Below are positions 24,532 through 33,543 of a stretch of DNA of 64,000 nt, in pieces. Where the stretch lies: positions 186,001 to 250,000 of the forward strand of contig NZ_JAVRHN010000001.1 of assembly GCF_031846645.1 (NCBI RefSeq), in the 5' to 3' direction. The number at the start of each line of letters is the position of its first letter. Position 1 is the stretch's first letter. The stretch comes from Autumnicola psychrophila (GTDB taxonomy: Bacteria; Bacteroidota; Bacteroidia; Flavobacteriales; Flavobacteriaceae). The notes beneath the pieces were generated by a model, which saw only the letters and a program-made list of their open reading frames with translations, did not search any database and was not told the DNA's origin. The position numbers and the translations under genes are program-made.

Positions 24532-24819
24532 ATGAACATCAAACATAAAGAAAGCGAGACACGCGGAATGTTTTATATAGAGGGTGACAAAGGTATTATT
24601 GCTGAACTCACCTATAAAAGACAGGACAATAATATAATCCTTATAGATCATACTAAAGTAGATCGAAAGTTCGAAGGCCAGGGTCTGGCTACAGAACTTT
24701 TAAAAAAGAGCGTTGAACACGCCCGGGAGAACAATTTGAAAATTGATCCCCTCTGTCCCTTTGCAGAGGTTCAATTTGAGAGAAATAAATCTTATGAAGA
24801 TGTAAGAGCCACACGATAG
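24532..24819 (+). CDS. Small GNAT-like N-acetyltransferase (YidJ/COG2388 type)
   Basis: At 95 residues this is the expected length for the minimal Gcn5-like family. It reads GMFYIEGDKGIIAELTYKR, then IDHTKVDRKFEGQGLATELL, the acetyl-CoA-binding loop, and ends with the family-typical IDPLCPFAEVQFERN block. The substrate is unknown. It forms a two-gene unit with the ClpP-like gene, ended by the hairpin at 24823-24848. Confidence 0.88.
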   Translation: MNIKHKESETRGMFYIEGDKGIIAELTYKRQDNNIILIDHTKVDRKFEGQGLATELLKKSVEHARENNLKIDPLCPFAEVQFERNKSYEDVRATR

Positions 24820-24822
24820 ACT

Positions 24823-24848
24823 AAAAAGCCCTGCTCTCAGGGCTTTTT
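24823..24848 (+). terminator. Intrinsic terminator after the ClpP/GNAT unit
   Basis: An 11-bp stem AAAAAGCCCTG/CAGGGCTTTTT with a 4-base loop is followed by CTTTTT, a few bases after the stop of the 95-residue gene. Confidence 0.88.
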
Positions 24849-24901
24849 CTTTTTTAGTGCTCATGATCTGCATCAACTCAAAATCTTAAATATTGCTTTC
24901 T

Positions 24902-26536
24902 ATGTTGAAATTGAAAGCTCAAATCTTTTGCTTTTTTTTATTTTTCACGCTGATTTTCACATCATGTCGAGATAATAAGGAACAATCAGGAATTGAAACA
25001 TCAAACAATTCAGAAACAACAGGAATTTTAACTGATTCTGAAACCATTTCGGAGTTTTTTGCGGATTCTATTGCTGCCAAAGATTTATTCCTGCAACGTT
25101 CAGAAGAAGTTGCAGCCTTTTACAGTAAACGGAAATTTGAGCCGGTTTGGGTAAATCCTAAACTGCGGGAAAGTTTGTTTGAAAATATTCAAAATATCGA
25201 CAAAGAGGGACTGGATCCTGAAGACTACAACATTAAGTATTTTGAAGAGTCCTTATCCAACCTTGAGAATTTGAATCAGGAAGATAAATCCAGACTTGAA
25301 ATTTCGCTAACAGATAATTTCCTTCAGCTTGCACATCATCTCTATTACGGAAAGCTGGATCCAATTAAAATTTTCGAAATCTGGGATCTTAAAAAGGATG
25401 ATGTGGACCTGGTGAGGCTTTTGGACAAAGCCATAAATCAGGATGATATTGATAAAACCTTGAATTCTATTAAACCAGATCATCCGGTTTACCTTGGTTT
25501 AAAAAAATCTCTTGCTGAATACGCTAAACTTAGTACTGAGGAAGAAAATATTGCGACCATAACCTCAGGAAGAACTATAAAGCCAGATGAAAATGACCCA
25601 AGAATTCCAGCTATCGCAAAGCGCCTGGAAGAACTCGGTTTTTCTATAAAGTACGACTCTCTAGCAAACAAAAATAATAAAGAGATACAGGAAACTATAA
25701 AAGAATTTCAACTTCAATATGGAATTCATGTAGACGGCGTTATTGGTCCCGGCACTATTTCCAGTCTTAATAAAGGCAGTAAAGACCGTTATCATCAAAT
25801 TTTGGCAAATATGGAACGTTGGCGATGGTTTCCAAGGGATTTTGGAGATCATTACATCCTCGTAAATATTCCTAATTACAAGCTCACGGTTGTAAAGAAT
25901 AAAGACACAATTTCTACTCACAAAGTAATGGTTGGCACCCAGGCACGAAAAACTCCTGTCTTTTCTGATGAAATTCAATACGTGGTATATAATCCCACCT
26001 GGACTATCCCTCCTACCATTAAGAAAAAAGATGTTATTCCCGGGGCAGCCAGTAATATTTCCTATTTAAAAAACAGAAATTTAACTGTTTATGATGCCAA
26101 TGGAAATGAGGTAGACCCATCTACCATTAACTTTGGTTCTGGCGAAGGAATGAATTATACATACCGGCAGAAAGCAGGAAGTTCCAACCCTTTGGGACAG
26201 GTTAAAATAATTTATCCTAACAAATATTTGATTTATCTTCACGACACTCCTTCCAAAGCTTTATTCGAAAGAAATTCCAGAGCAGAAAGCTCAGGCTGCG
26301 TAAGGGTGCAGGATGCTATTGAATTATCTAAGTATCTTTTAAAGAACAGGTCAGAATACTCTCCTGAAAGAATAGATGAAATCATCGCTTCGGGTAAAAC
26401 GAAGCAGATTGAGGTAACTCAGAAGGTAAAAGTTCATCATTTATACTGGACCGCATGGCGGGAAAACGGAGAAGCACGTTTTACTGCAGATATTTACGGA
26501 ACCGATAAAAAAATCTACGATTTACTTAACGAGTAG
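24902..26536 (+). CDS. Murein L,D-transpeptidase, lipoprotein (YcbB/LdtD-like)
   Basis: From the ATG at 24902 the protein has 544 residues. It starts with a lipoprotein signal (FLFFTLIFTSCRDN; Cys after FTS). An N-terminal scaffold domain is followed by a peptidoglycan-binding domain (FQLQYGIHVDGVIGPGTISSL, about residues 260-285). The YkuD catalytic domain contains YLHDTPSKALFERN and the nucleophile Cys in SSGCVRVQDAIEL. This is the YcbB/LdtD arrangement, which forms 3-3 cross-links in peptidoglycan. The TTG at 24893 is an unlikely start. It converges with a second L,D-transpeptidase gene and shares a terminator with it. Confidence 0.93.
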   Translation: MLKLKAQIFCFFLFFTLIFTSCRDNKEQSGIETSNNSETTGILTDSETISEFFADSIAAKDLFLQRSEEVAAFYSKRKFEPVWVNPKLRESLFENIQNIDKEGLDPEDYNIKYFEESLSNLENLNQEDKSRLEISLTDNFLQLAHHLYYGKLDPIKIFEIWDLKKDDVDLVRLLDKAINQDDIDKTLNSIKPDHPVYLGLKKSLAEYAKLSTEEENIATITSGRTIKPDENDPRIPAIAKRLEELGFSIKYDSLANKNNKEIQETIKEFQLQYGIHVDGVIGPGTISSLNKGSKDRYHQILANMERWRWFPRDFGDHYILVNIPNYKLTVVKNKDTISTHKVMVGTQARKTPVFSDEIQYVVYNPTWTIPPTIKKKDVIPGAASNISYLKNRNLTVYDANGNEVDPSTINFGSGEGMNYTYRQKAGSSNPLGQVKIIYPNKYLIYLHDTPSKALFERNSRAESSGCVRVQDAIELSKYLLKNRSEYSPERIDEIIASGKTKQIEVTQKVKVHHLYWTAWRENGEARFTADIYGTDKKIYDLLNE

Positions 26537-26546
26537 AGCCTTGATA

Positions 26547-26580
26547 AAAAAAAATCCCACTTTCGACGGGATTTTTTTTT
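26547..26580. terminator. Bidirectional terminator between two L,D-transpeptidase genes
   Basis: AAAAAATCCC and GGGATTTTTT arms around an ACTTTCGAC-type loop, with T-runs on either strand, lie between the converging stops at 26536 and 26598. Confidence 0.82.
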
Positions 26581-26597
26581 ATTCTGTTTCTGTTTTA

Positions 26598-27338
26598 CTA
26601 GGCTGTAGGATAATTAAGGTAAGAAGACTTTTTTAGGTAATCTGAAGAATTCTTATGAATGTAAACCACAGATTCCCCTTTTATAGTATTTATAAGTTCC
26701 TTAGCCAAAGAATTAGGAACCGCAGGACAACCATAACTTCTGCCCAGTCTTCCATGTTTTTTTATAAAATTGGGAGTTGCATAATCTGCACCGTGAATTA
26801 CCACATAACGCTTTCTGGCATTGCTGTTAAATCCTTTTTCCTTTCCGTCGATAAATAAAGAAAGTCCGTTTCTACCATAATATGTTTCTCCGGTAACATA
26901 AAAACCAAGTGAACTTTGAAGGGAGTTTAAAGTATTAGAGAATTTTTTTGCGAATTCACCTCCGGTGTTTTTTCCATGTGAGGTATACGTGTGGAATAGC
27001 ACTTCTTTATTCTCCATATCCAGAATCCACATTCTTTTTTTACTGGAAGATAGATTAAAATCTACTATAGTCAGTATTTTTTTGGTTACTGCACCTTCTT
27101 CTTTAAGTTTGTAGTACCCCTTCATCCCCTTCTCAAAAACATCGAGAGTTGGAAGGTTGAGATTATTTTTCGAAAAATTTTCATAGGTAATTGCTACTTC
27201 CTCTTTAAAACTTAAAGCTTCAGTAACCACAAGTTCATTTATCGTATTATTTTTTTCATTTTCATTTAGATTTTCCGTGCTCTTAAAAGCAAAAGAAAAC
27301 ACCATTACCGCCATCACAGTCAAAATTCTATACGTCAT
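26598..27338 (-). CDS. Murein L,D-transpeptidase catalytic domain protein (YkuD_2 type)
   Basis: The 246-residue protein has an N-terminal signal sequence (TYRILTVMAVMVFSFAF). The catalytic domain of the YkuD_2 group shows FYVTGETYYGRNGLSLFIDG, YVVIHGADYATPNFI and the Cys in GRLGRSYGCPAVPNSLAKEL, with His upstream. The group is predicted to act on peptidoglycan peptides. It converges with the YcbB-like enzyme. About 400 gene-free bases precede it up to gpmI, which must hold both promoters. Confidence 0.88.
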   Translation of the reverse strand: MTYRILTVMAVMVFSFAFKSTENLNENEKNNTINELVVTEALSFKEEVAITYENFSKNNLNLPTLDVFEKGMKGYYKLKEEGAVTKKILTIVDFNLSSSKKRMWILDMENKEVLFHTYTSHGKNTGGEFAKKFSNTLNSLQSSLGFYVTGETYYGRNGLSLFIDGKEKGFNSNARKRYVVIHGADYATPNFIKKHGRLGRSYGCPAVPNSLAKELINTIKGESVVYIHKNSSDYLKKSSYLNYPTA

Positions 27339-27741
27339 ATTTTAATCTCGATTTTTAAAGTACTGTTAATATATTCCAAACGCTATGCCAACATACAAAA
27401 TAATCTCCTTATTTGCTTTTGATAAGGTTTAAATCCCAAACTTTAACACTTTTAGCCTATTTATTTAGTATTAAAGCAATTAGCAGCTTTAGCGAGTTGT
27501 AAAAATAACTTCGAAACAGGTTCTTTAGTATTCAGATCTTTATAGAAAAAGTTAAAATTTGAATAAACAAATTTTGAAGAATCAGAGTTTCCTATTTCAG
27601 ATTTCTCTTGAGCGAAGTAATTTTCCGGATCTGATTTCTAAAAGGAATAAGATATATTGAGATTTAGGAAAACATTTTTGCGCCTTATTTAGCAGGCGAA
27701 AATATTGTTTTTTATATTTGAAATTAAATCTAAAATACAAG
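27339..27741. other. Gene-free intergenic region between divergent genes
   Basis: About 400 AT-rich bases between the minus-strand L,D-transpeptidase and gpmI. The only signal I can point to is TATATTTG at 27713-27720, a good -7 element 21 bases before the gpmI ATG, without a well-spaced TTTG upstream. I see no RNA gene, repeat or ORF. Confidence 0.5.
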
Positions 27742-29259
27742 ATGGATAAAAAAGTCTTACTAATGATTCTGGATGGCTGGGGTATAACCCAGGATTCGGA
27801 AGTATCGGCAATCGCAAAAGCAAAAACACCATTCGTAGATTCCATTCTAAAGAAGTATCCAAATGCTCAACTCAGGACAGATGGGCTAAATGTTGGACTT
27901 CCAGAAGGGCAAATGGGCAACAGCGAAGTAGGACATATGAACTTGGGTGCAGGTCGCATTGTTTACCAGGATCTGGTAAAAATCAACATGGCTGTAGAAA
28001 ATAATTCTCTTATTCAGGAACCTGTCCTTGAACAGGCTTTCAATTATGCTATAAAAAATAACAAGCCAATCCATTTTATGGGACTGCTAAGTGACGGAGG
28101 AGTTCACTCCCATATCAACCATTTAAAAGGTTTGTTGACTGCAGCAGAAGAATTTGGGGTTAAAGATAAATATGTACACGCATTTACTGATGGACGTGAT
28201 GTAGATCCTCACTCCGGAAAAGATTTCTTAAGTGATCTGGAGGAGCATCTGACAAAGACAAACGCCAAACTTGCATCGGTCATTGGCCGTTATTTTGCAA
28301 TGGACCGTGATAACAGGTGGGAAAGGGTTAAGAAAGCTTATGATCTTATTACTGAAGGTAAAGGCATGAAAACGACAAATGCGGTTGAAGCTCTTCAGAA
28401 AAGCTATAATAATGATATTAGTGACGAATTTATAGAGCCTATTCTAATGACAGATGCTGCAGGAAATCCTGTAGCCACTCTTAAAGAAAAAGAAGTAGTT
28501 ATTTTCTTTAATTTTAGAACAGACCGGGGACGCCAGCTTACAGAAGCCCTAACGCAAAAGGATTTTCCTGAGTACAACATGAAAAAGCTTCCGCTTTATT
28601 ATGTTACCCTTACTAAATATGACGACAATTTCACTAATGTAAACGTGGTCTTTAAAAAGGACAATATCAGCACTACACTGGGTGAAGTACTGGAATACAC
28701 TGGCAAGAAACAGATTAGAATTGCAGAGACAGAAAAATATCCTCATGTAACATTTTTCTTTTCAGGAGGTCGGGAAAAGCCATTTAGAGGAGAAAGCAGG
28801 ATTATGTGCAACTCTCCCAAAGTAGCTACTTATGATCTTCAACCAGAAATGAGTGCTTACGAAATTCGGGATAAAATAATTCCTGAGCTTAAAAGTGAAT
28901 CGGCAGATTTTATATGCCTTAACTTTGCGAACCCCGATATGGTAGGTCACACAGGTGTCTTTGATGCCGCGGTTAAAGCCGTTGAAACTGTTGATTCCTG
29001 TGCCAAAGATGTGGCTGAAACCGCCTTGGAAAATGGCTATTCTGTATTGGTTATTGCAGATCACGGAAATAGTGAGACTATGATAAATCCAGATGGCAGT
29101 CCAAATACTGCGCATACCACAAACCCCGTTCCTTTGGTTCTTCTGGACAAAGACATCAAATCGATAAAGAGCGGTAATTTAGGAAACATTGCACCCACGA
29201 TTTTGAAGTTAATGGGAATAGAGAAACCAGATTTAATGACTCAGGATTCCCTTATTTAA
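27742..29259 (+). CDS. gpmI: 2,3-bisphosphoglycerate-independent phosphoglycerate mutase
   Basis: From the ATG at 27742 the protein has 505 residues, normal for iPGM. The N-terminal metal motif LLMILDGWGI leads into the phosphoserine region GQMGNSEVGHMNLGAGRIVYQ, whose Ser is the catalytic nucleophile. The phosphotransferase half has FMGLLSDGGVHSHINHL, HAFTDGRDVDPHSG and FRTDRGRQLTEAL, and the C-terminal metal ligands lie in NFANPDMVGHTG and VIADHGNSETM. It interconverts 3- and 2-phosphoglycerate in glycolysis. The upstream ATG at 27718 lies next to a -7-like element and is less likely. It is followed 8 bases later by the thioredoxin-like lipoprotein gene. Confidence 0.96.
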   Translation: MDKKVLLMILDGWGITQDSEVSAIAKAKTPFVDSILKKYPNAQLRTDGLNVGLPEGQMGNSEVGHMNLGAGRIVYQDLVKINMAVENNSLIQEPVLEQAFNYAIKNNKPIHFMGLLSDGGVHSHINHLKGLLTAAEEFGVKDKYVHAFTDGRDVDPHSGKDFLSDLEEHLTKTNAKLASVIGRYFAMDRDNRWERVKKAYDLITEGKGMKTTNAVEALQKSYNNDISDEFIEPILMTDAAGNPVATLKEKEVVIFFNFRTDRGRQLTEALTQKDFPEYNMKKLPLYYVTLTKYDDNFTNVNVVFKKDNISTTLGEVLEYTGKKQIRIAETEKYPHVTFFFSGGREKPFRGESRIMCNSPKVATYDLQPEMSAYEIRDKIIPELKSESADFICLNFANPDMVGHTGVFDAAVKAVETVDSCAKDVAETALENGYSVLVIADHGNSETMINPDGSPNTAHTTNPVPLVLLDKDIKSIKSGNLGNIAPTILKLMGIEKPDLMTQDSLI

Positions 29260-29267
29260 AAATTATA

Positions 29268-29852
29268 ATGAATAAATTTCTCGGTGTTATTATAGTCATT
29301 TTTTTTAGTTGCGGAAGCAGTCATTCTGTTGCTAAAAATGAAAAATCATCAGAGAATACACCATCTTTCTCTCTAGGTCCCCACAGAGAACCTCCCACCG
29401 GAGTTTATCAGAAGGATATGTTGTTGGGAGAATTCCAAAGAGAGGAACTTGAGAAAGAACCTTTTTTGAGCTGGTTTGAATCTGGCTACTCAGATTATGA
29501 TCCGAAGGAAAAGGCAATGCAAATCATAAAAGAGAATATTTCAGATTATGAAATAACTCTTGTAATGGTAACCTGGTGCAGAGACAGTAAAAGAGAAACT
29601 CCAAAGTTTTTCAAGATATTAGATATGGCTAACTACAACGTAGAAAAGTTAACTACCATCGCTGTAGACACGAATAAAAAAAATCCCGGAAATATCCAGG
29701 AAGGTTTAAATGTTGAAATGGTACCTACCATTATTTTTTATAAAGACGGAAAAGAGGTTAACAGGTTTGTAGAGTATCCGCAGGAGAGTATAGAAGAAGA
29801 TATTGCAAAAATTGTTAGTGGTGAGGAATATAATCATCCTTACGCACAATAA
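29268..29852 (+). CDS. Thioredoxin-fold lipoprotein with a WCxxS active site
   Basis: The 194-residue protein has a lipoprotein signal (LGVIIVIFFSCGSS). The thioredoxin-like domain starts around residue 85 and contains LVMVTWCRDSKRETPKFF. The usual CxxC is replaced by C-R-D-S with only the first Cys kept. The cis-Pro is present in VEMVPTIIFYKDGKE. A single-Cys site argues against ordinary disulphide exchange and favours a reductase, binding or peroxidase-like role. It is likely cotranscribed with gpmI. Confidence 0.82.
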   Translation: MNKFLGVIIVIFFSCGSSHSVAKNEKSSENTPSFSLGPHREPPTGVYQKDMLLGEFQREELEKEPFLSWFESGYSDYDPKEKAMQIIKENISDYEITLVMVTWCRDSKRETPKFFKILDMANYNVEKLTTIAVDTNKKNPGNIQEGLNVEMVPTIIFYKDGKEVNRFVEYPQESIEEDIAKIVSGEEYNHPYAQ

Positions 29853-29889
29853 ATTCAGATAATCTGGGTTAGGACTTATTGAAATTTTC

Positions 29890-30306
29890 ATGTTACAATC
29901 ATTAATAATTGCGGTAGATTTTGACGGAACAATTGTCGAGAACCGGTATCCGGAAATAGGAAAACCTATGTTGTTTGCTTTTGAAACCCTTAAAAAGTTT
30001 CAGGAGGAAGGCCACCGGCTTATTTTATGGACCTATCGATATGGAGATAAACTTGATGAGGCTGTAGATTTCTGTAAATCAAGGGGTATCGAATTTTATG
30101 CAGTAAATAAGAGCTATCCGGAAGAAGAATTTGATAATAAGATTAGCAGAAAAATACTTGCAGATATTTTTATAGATGATCGTAATTTGGGTGGTATGAT
30201 TGGATGGGGAGAAATTTACCAGAAATTATCTACTAAGAAACCTACGAAAACAAAGGAAAAAAAGAAAAAACCTGGTCTTTTTGACCGGCTGAAAAACAAG
30301 TCATGA
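29890..30306 (+). CDS. HAD-superfamily hydrolase, BT0820 type
   Basis: The 138-residue small HAD protein has motif I IAVDFDGTIVENRYPEIG, motif II-like LILWTYRYGDKLDEA and motif IV IFIDDRNLGGMIGWG, matching the BT0820 family of Bacteroidota. The Asp pair DFDGT is intact, so phosphatase activity is plausible; the substrate is unknown. A Lys-rich tail ends the protein. It overlaps the map start by 4 bases and is the first gene of a plus-strand operon. Confidence 0.87.
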   Translation: MLQSLIIAVDFDGTIVENRYPEIGKPMLFAFETLKKFQEEGHRLILWTYRYGDKLDEAVDFCKSRGIEFYAVNKSYPEEEFDNKISRKILADIFIDDRNLGGMIGWGEIYQKLSTKKPTKTKEKKKKPGLFDRLKNKS

Positions 30307-31112
30307 TAATACCTAAAACAAGAGAAGAGATTGAATTAATGCGTGAAAGCGCGCTTATTGTTTCTAAAACTCTTGGAATACTTGCCCCGGAAATTAAACC
30401 GGGAGTCACCACTTTACAACTGGACAAAATAGCGGAAGAATTTATTCGTGATCATGGAGCAGAACCCGGTTTCCTGGGAATGTACGACTTTCCGAATTCT
30501 CTTTGTATGAGTCCTAATGCGCAGGTAGTACATGGTATTCCTAATGAAACTCCGCTACAGGACGGAGATATTATTTCTATTGATTGTGGAGCGTTGAAAA
30601 ATGGTTTCTATGGAGACCATGCTTACACTTTTGAAGTGGGAGAAGTTGCTCCAGAGACTAAGAAATTGCTTCAGGTTACCAAAGAATCTCTTTATGAAGG
30701 TATTCGGGAGTTTAAAATCGGAAATCGTGTGGGTGATGTTGCTTTTGCTATTCAAAATTACACTGAAAATCACGGTTATGGTGTAGTGCGGGAATTGGTA
30801 GGCCACGGCCTTGGAAAGAAGATGCACGAAGATCCAGAAATGCCAAACTATGGCAAACGCGGGAAGGGAAAGAAATTTGTAGAAGGTATGGTTGTGGCAA
30901 TTGAGCCAATGATAAATCTTGGTACTAAAAGAATCAAACAATTACCGGATGGCTGGACGATATTGACGGCAGACGATAAACCAAGCGCACATTTTGAACA
31001 TGATGTTGCTCTATTGGACGGGAGACCGGAATTGCTTTCTACTTTTAAATATATTTATGAAGCTTTAGGTATAGAAAGTACAGAAGAAGACGAATTTAGA
31101 TCAAAGATATGA
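30303..31112 (+). CDS. map: Methionine aminopeptidase, type I
   Basis: The 269-residue enzyme removes the N-terminal Met from new proteins. Metal ligands are in place: Asp in SIDCGALKNGFYGDHAYTF (two Asp), His in GHGLGKKMHEDPEMPNYG, Glu in VAIEPMIN and Glu in HFEHDVALLDG. The substrate His lies in NAQVVHGIPN. Length is typical of bacterial type I enzymes. It overlaps both neighbours by 4 bases (ATGA), so expression is tightly coupled. Confidence 0.95.
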   Translation: MIIPKTREEIELMRESALIVSKTLGILAPEIKPGVTTLQLDKIAEEFIRDHGAEPGFLGMYDFPNSLCMSPNAQVVHGIPNETPLQDGDIISIDCGALKNGFYGDHAYTFEVGEVAPETKKLLQVTKESLYEGIREFKIGNRVGDVAFAIQNYTENHGYGVVRELVGHGLGKKMHEDPEMPNYGKRGKGKKFVEGMVVAIEPMINLGTKRIKQLPDGWTILTADDKPSAHFEHDVALLDGRPELLSTFKYIYEALGIESTEEDEFRSKI

Positions 31113-31672
31113 TCAAGAACTATAGGAACGAGAAATGGTTAGACCTGCACAAAGAAGAATGGCAGGAAAGATTTGTTTACCGGCTTTCCAACTTTGGAAG
31201 GATTGTTAGCTTTCTGAAAAATCCGGAAGGAGAATTAATGAAAGGTGGCCGGGTTGGTGGATATCTTAATTTTGCCGTGAAGCTCAAAACCGGAAAGCAT
31301 AAAACCTATTACATTCATAGAATGGTCGCCGAACTTTTTCTGAAGAAAAATGAGGACGACAAGTACGTAATCCACAAGAATTTTGAAAAGGACGACAACA
31401 GGGCAGAAAATCTGGCCTGGGCAACAAAAGAAGAGTGGGTGCAACATCAATACAATAGTCCTAAAGTCAAAGAAAACAAGCACAAGAGAAAGCTACGTAA
31501 AGTAGTCTCATACTCCAAGCTTTCTTATGCGCAGGCGGTTATCCTTAAAAAGAAATTGCTTGATCCGGATAGAAAGACCAGGATCAAAGTTCTCGCCAAG
31601 CAATTCGGCGTTTCAGAAATGCAGTTGTACAGAATCAAATCCGGAGAAAACTGGGGAGACATTGAAGTATAG
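31109..31672 (+). CDS. NUMOD4/HNH endonuclease-like protein
   Basis: The 187-residue protein begins with a NUMOD4-like stretch (FVYRLSNFGRIVSFLKNPEG). An HNH_3-like core follows, with HRMVAELFLKKNEDD and VIHKNFEKDDNRAENLAWAT, providing H, N and H at family spacing. A C-terminal helix-turn-helix-like segment (IKVLAKQFGVSEMQLYRIKSG) resembles the DNA-binding repeat of such nucleases. These proteins occur in homing endonucleases and phages; here it sits in an operon, coupled by 4 bases to map. Whether it is an active mobile nuclease or a domesticated DNA-binding protein cannot be told. Confidence 0.82.
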   Translation: MIKNYRNEKWLDLHKEEWQERFVYRLSNFGRIVSFLKNPEGELMKGGRVGGYLNFAVKLKTGKHKTYYIHRMVAELFLKKNEDDKYVIHKNFEKDDNRAENLAWATKEEWVQHQYNSPKVKENKHKRKLRKVVSYSKLSYAQAVILKKKLLDPDRKTRIKVLAKQFGVSEMQLYRIKSGENWGDIEV

Positions 31673-31726
31673 AAATCTGTCTTCAAAAAAAGCAACCTTC
31701 AGCTAAAATCTTAACTTCCAAAGTGA

Positions 31727-32491
31727 ATGAAAAGAGTTTTTAAGTTCTTCCTCAACACCATTCCACGTCCTCTTCTTATTCGTTTCAGTTATTTAATTCG
31801 TCCGGCATTAAGAACTGCTCTACGCGGCACCCGCTATACAGATCCTATAGACGGCAGGAGTTTTTCTAAGTTTTTGCCTTATGGTTACGGCAAGCAGAGA
31901 GAAAACGTTCTTTCTCCCTCTACGCTATCTTTAGAGCGTCACCGGCTCCTTTGGATATATTTGGAGCGAAAAACGTCATTTTTTACTGAAGACTTAAAAG
32001 TACTTCACTTCGCCCCGGAGCAGGCTTTTTACAGCCGCTTCCGAAAATTGGCAAATATCGACTATACCACTACAGATTTAAATTCTCCACTGGCTGATGT
32101 AAAAGCAGATATCAATAATTTGCCTTTTGATGATAATGCTTATGATTTTATCTTCTGTAATCACGTTTTGGAGCATATTCCAGACGATACACAGGCCATG
32201 AAGGAGCTTTACAGAGTTTTAAAGCCCGGCGGAACCGCTATTCTACAAATTCCGCAGGATTTAAATCGAAAAAATACCTTTGAAGACGATTCTATTACTG
32301 ACCGAAAAGAGCGGGCACGTATTTTTGGCCAATATGATCATGTTAGAATCTACGGAAGGGATTATTTTGACAAATTAAGAAATATCGGGTTCAAAGTTGA
32401 AGAAGTAGATATGACCGCAAATCTGTCACCTTCTGAAATTGACAAATATCGACTTGCTAAGGGAGAGATTATCCCAGTGTGCACCAAATGA
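31727..32491 (+). CDS. Class I SAM-dependent methyltransferase
   Basis: The 254-residue protein has a Rossmann methyltransferase core. The SAM-region KVLHFAPEQAFYSRF and TTTDLNSPLADVKADINNL precede motif FDDNAYDFIFCNHVLEHIPD and MKELYRVLKPGGTAILQIPQ. This is the Methyltransf_11 pattern. The substrate is unknown; N-terminal Arg-rich NTIPRPLLIRFSYLIRPALR is unusual and may bind membrane or RNA. It follows the HNH gene by 54 bases on the same strand and converges with apbE, whose stop is 2 bases away. Confidence 0.85.
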   Translation: MKRVFKFFLNTIPRPLLIRFSYLIRPALRTALRGTRYTDPIDGRSFSKFLPYGYGKQRENVLSPSTLSLERHRLLWIYLERKTSFFTEDLKVLHFAPEQAFYSRFRKLANIDYTTTDLNSPLADVKADINNLPFDDNAYDFIFCNHVLEHIPDDTQAMKELYRVLKPGGTAILQIPQDLNRKNTFEDDSITDRKERARIFGQYDHVRIYGRDYFDKLRNIGFKVEEVDMTANLSPSEIDKYRLAKGEIIPVCTK

Positions 32492-32493
32492 TC

Positions 32494-33543
32494 TCACTTC
32501 TGAAGTTGTTCTTTGAAACCCTCAGAAGCATAGACAGCCATTTCATTATTATTTTCAGCATAAATAAAATATACATCCACACCTTCTATTCTCTCCAGCA
32601 TCTCTTGTGACTTTTCCAATCCAAGTGCCATAAAAGCAGTGGCGTAACCATCTGCAAGCGTACAATTTTCTGCCAGGACAGAGGCACTGAGCAAATTACT
32701 CTGCTGAGCCTTTCCTGTTAAAGGGTTTATAGTATGCACATAAGCCTCACCTGTAAGCGTATCTTCCCTAAACTTCCTATAATTACCCGAAGTTGCCAGA
32801 GCACGATTTTCCAGTGCCAAAACGGTCTGAAAAGTACGCTCTCCCTTTTCCTGCCCAGGATCATCTATTGCAACCCTCCAGGGGTTGTTGCTCTCGATAT
32901 TACGACCTTTTGCTACCAGTTCACCACCCAATTCAATAAGATAGTTATCAATATTCTTATTATCGAAATAAAGAGCAATAACATCTATAGCATAGCCTTT
33001 GGCAATTGCATTAAAATCCAGATAAACTTCGGGATGTTCTTTTTCGATCCTGTGGCCCGGTGTAAGCTTTAGTTTATTAAAGCCAACATATTGCATGATG
33101 GAATCAATTTCGCTGTCCTGAAGATCCTCTAAATAACCTTCCGGGCCAAAACCATATGCATTCACAAGAAGCCCGACAGTTGGATCGAAATAGCCTTTAC
33201 TTTCTCTAAATATTTTTTTTGAAGAATTAAACACTTCCACAAAATTGCTATCTACAACAATTGAAGTCACCCCATCATTAATTCGTGAAATATCAGAATC
33301 CTCCTGATACGTACTCATGGATTTATTTATAACCCGAAAAATGGAATCGAGAGAAGTCTCTACATAGAGCTCTTCATCTGAAAAAAAGGAAATATGAAAT
33401 GTTGTCCCGAGTGCAGCTCCTGAAGCAGTATACATTTCGGGATGATCTTCAGAACAACTAACAAAGCCAACAATAAGGAACAGAAAAAGAAAGCTTCTTT
33501 TTATAATACTAGACTTCCTGCCATCCTTGATAATTAACAACAT
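32494..33543 (-). CDS. apbE: FAD:protein FMN transferase ApbE (lipoprotein)
   Basis: It attaches FMN covalently to Thr in flavoproteins; NqrB and NqrC are classical targets, and the nqr operon lies directly upstream. Visible features are a lipoprotein signal (SFLFLFLIVGFVSCSED), GTTFHISFF, FNAIAKGYAIDVIA, IELGGELVAKGRN, ALATSGNYRKF and HTINPLTGKA, all ApbE family blocks including the Mg/FAD site. The length of about 350 residues is normal. The start is uncertain: ATG at 33543 (overlap of 35 bases with the 118-residue gene) or at 33573 (overlap of 65 bases); the signal sequence favours the shorter form. Confidence 0.92.
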   Translation of the reverse strand: MLLIIKDGRKSSIIKRSFLFLFLIVGFVSCSEDHPEMYTASGAALGTTFHISFFSDEELYVETSLDSIFRVINKSMSTYQEDSDISRINDGVTSIVVDSNFVEVFNSSKKIFRESKGYFDPTVGLLVNAYGFGPEGYLEDLQDSEIDSIMQYVGFNKLKLTPGHRIEKEHPEVYLDFNAIAKGYAIDVIALYFDNKNIDNYLIELGGELVAKGRNIESNNPWRVAIDDPGQEKGERTFQTVLALENRALATSGNYRKFREDTLTGEAYVHTINPLTGKAQQSNLLSASVLAENCTLADGYATAFMALGLEKSQEMLERIEGVDVYFIYAENNNEMAVYASEGFKEQLQK

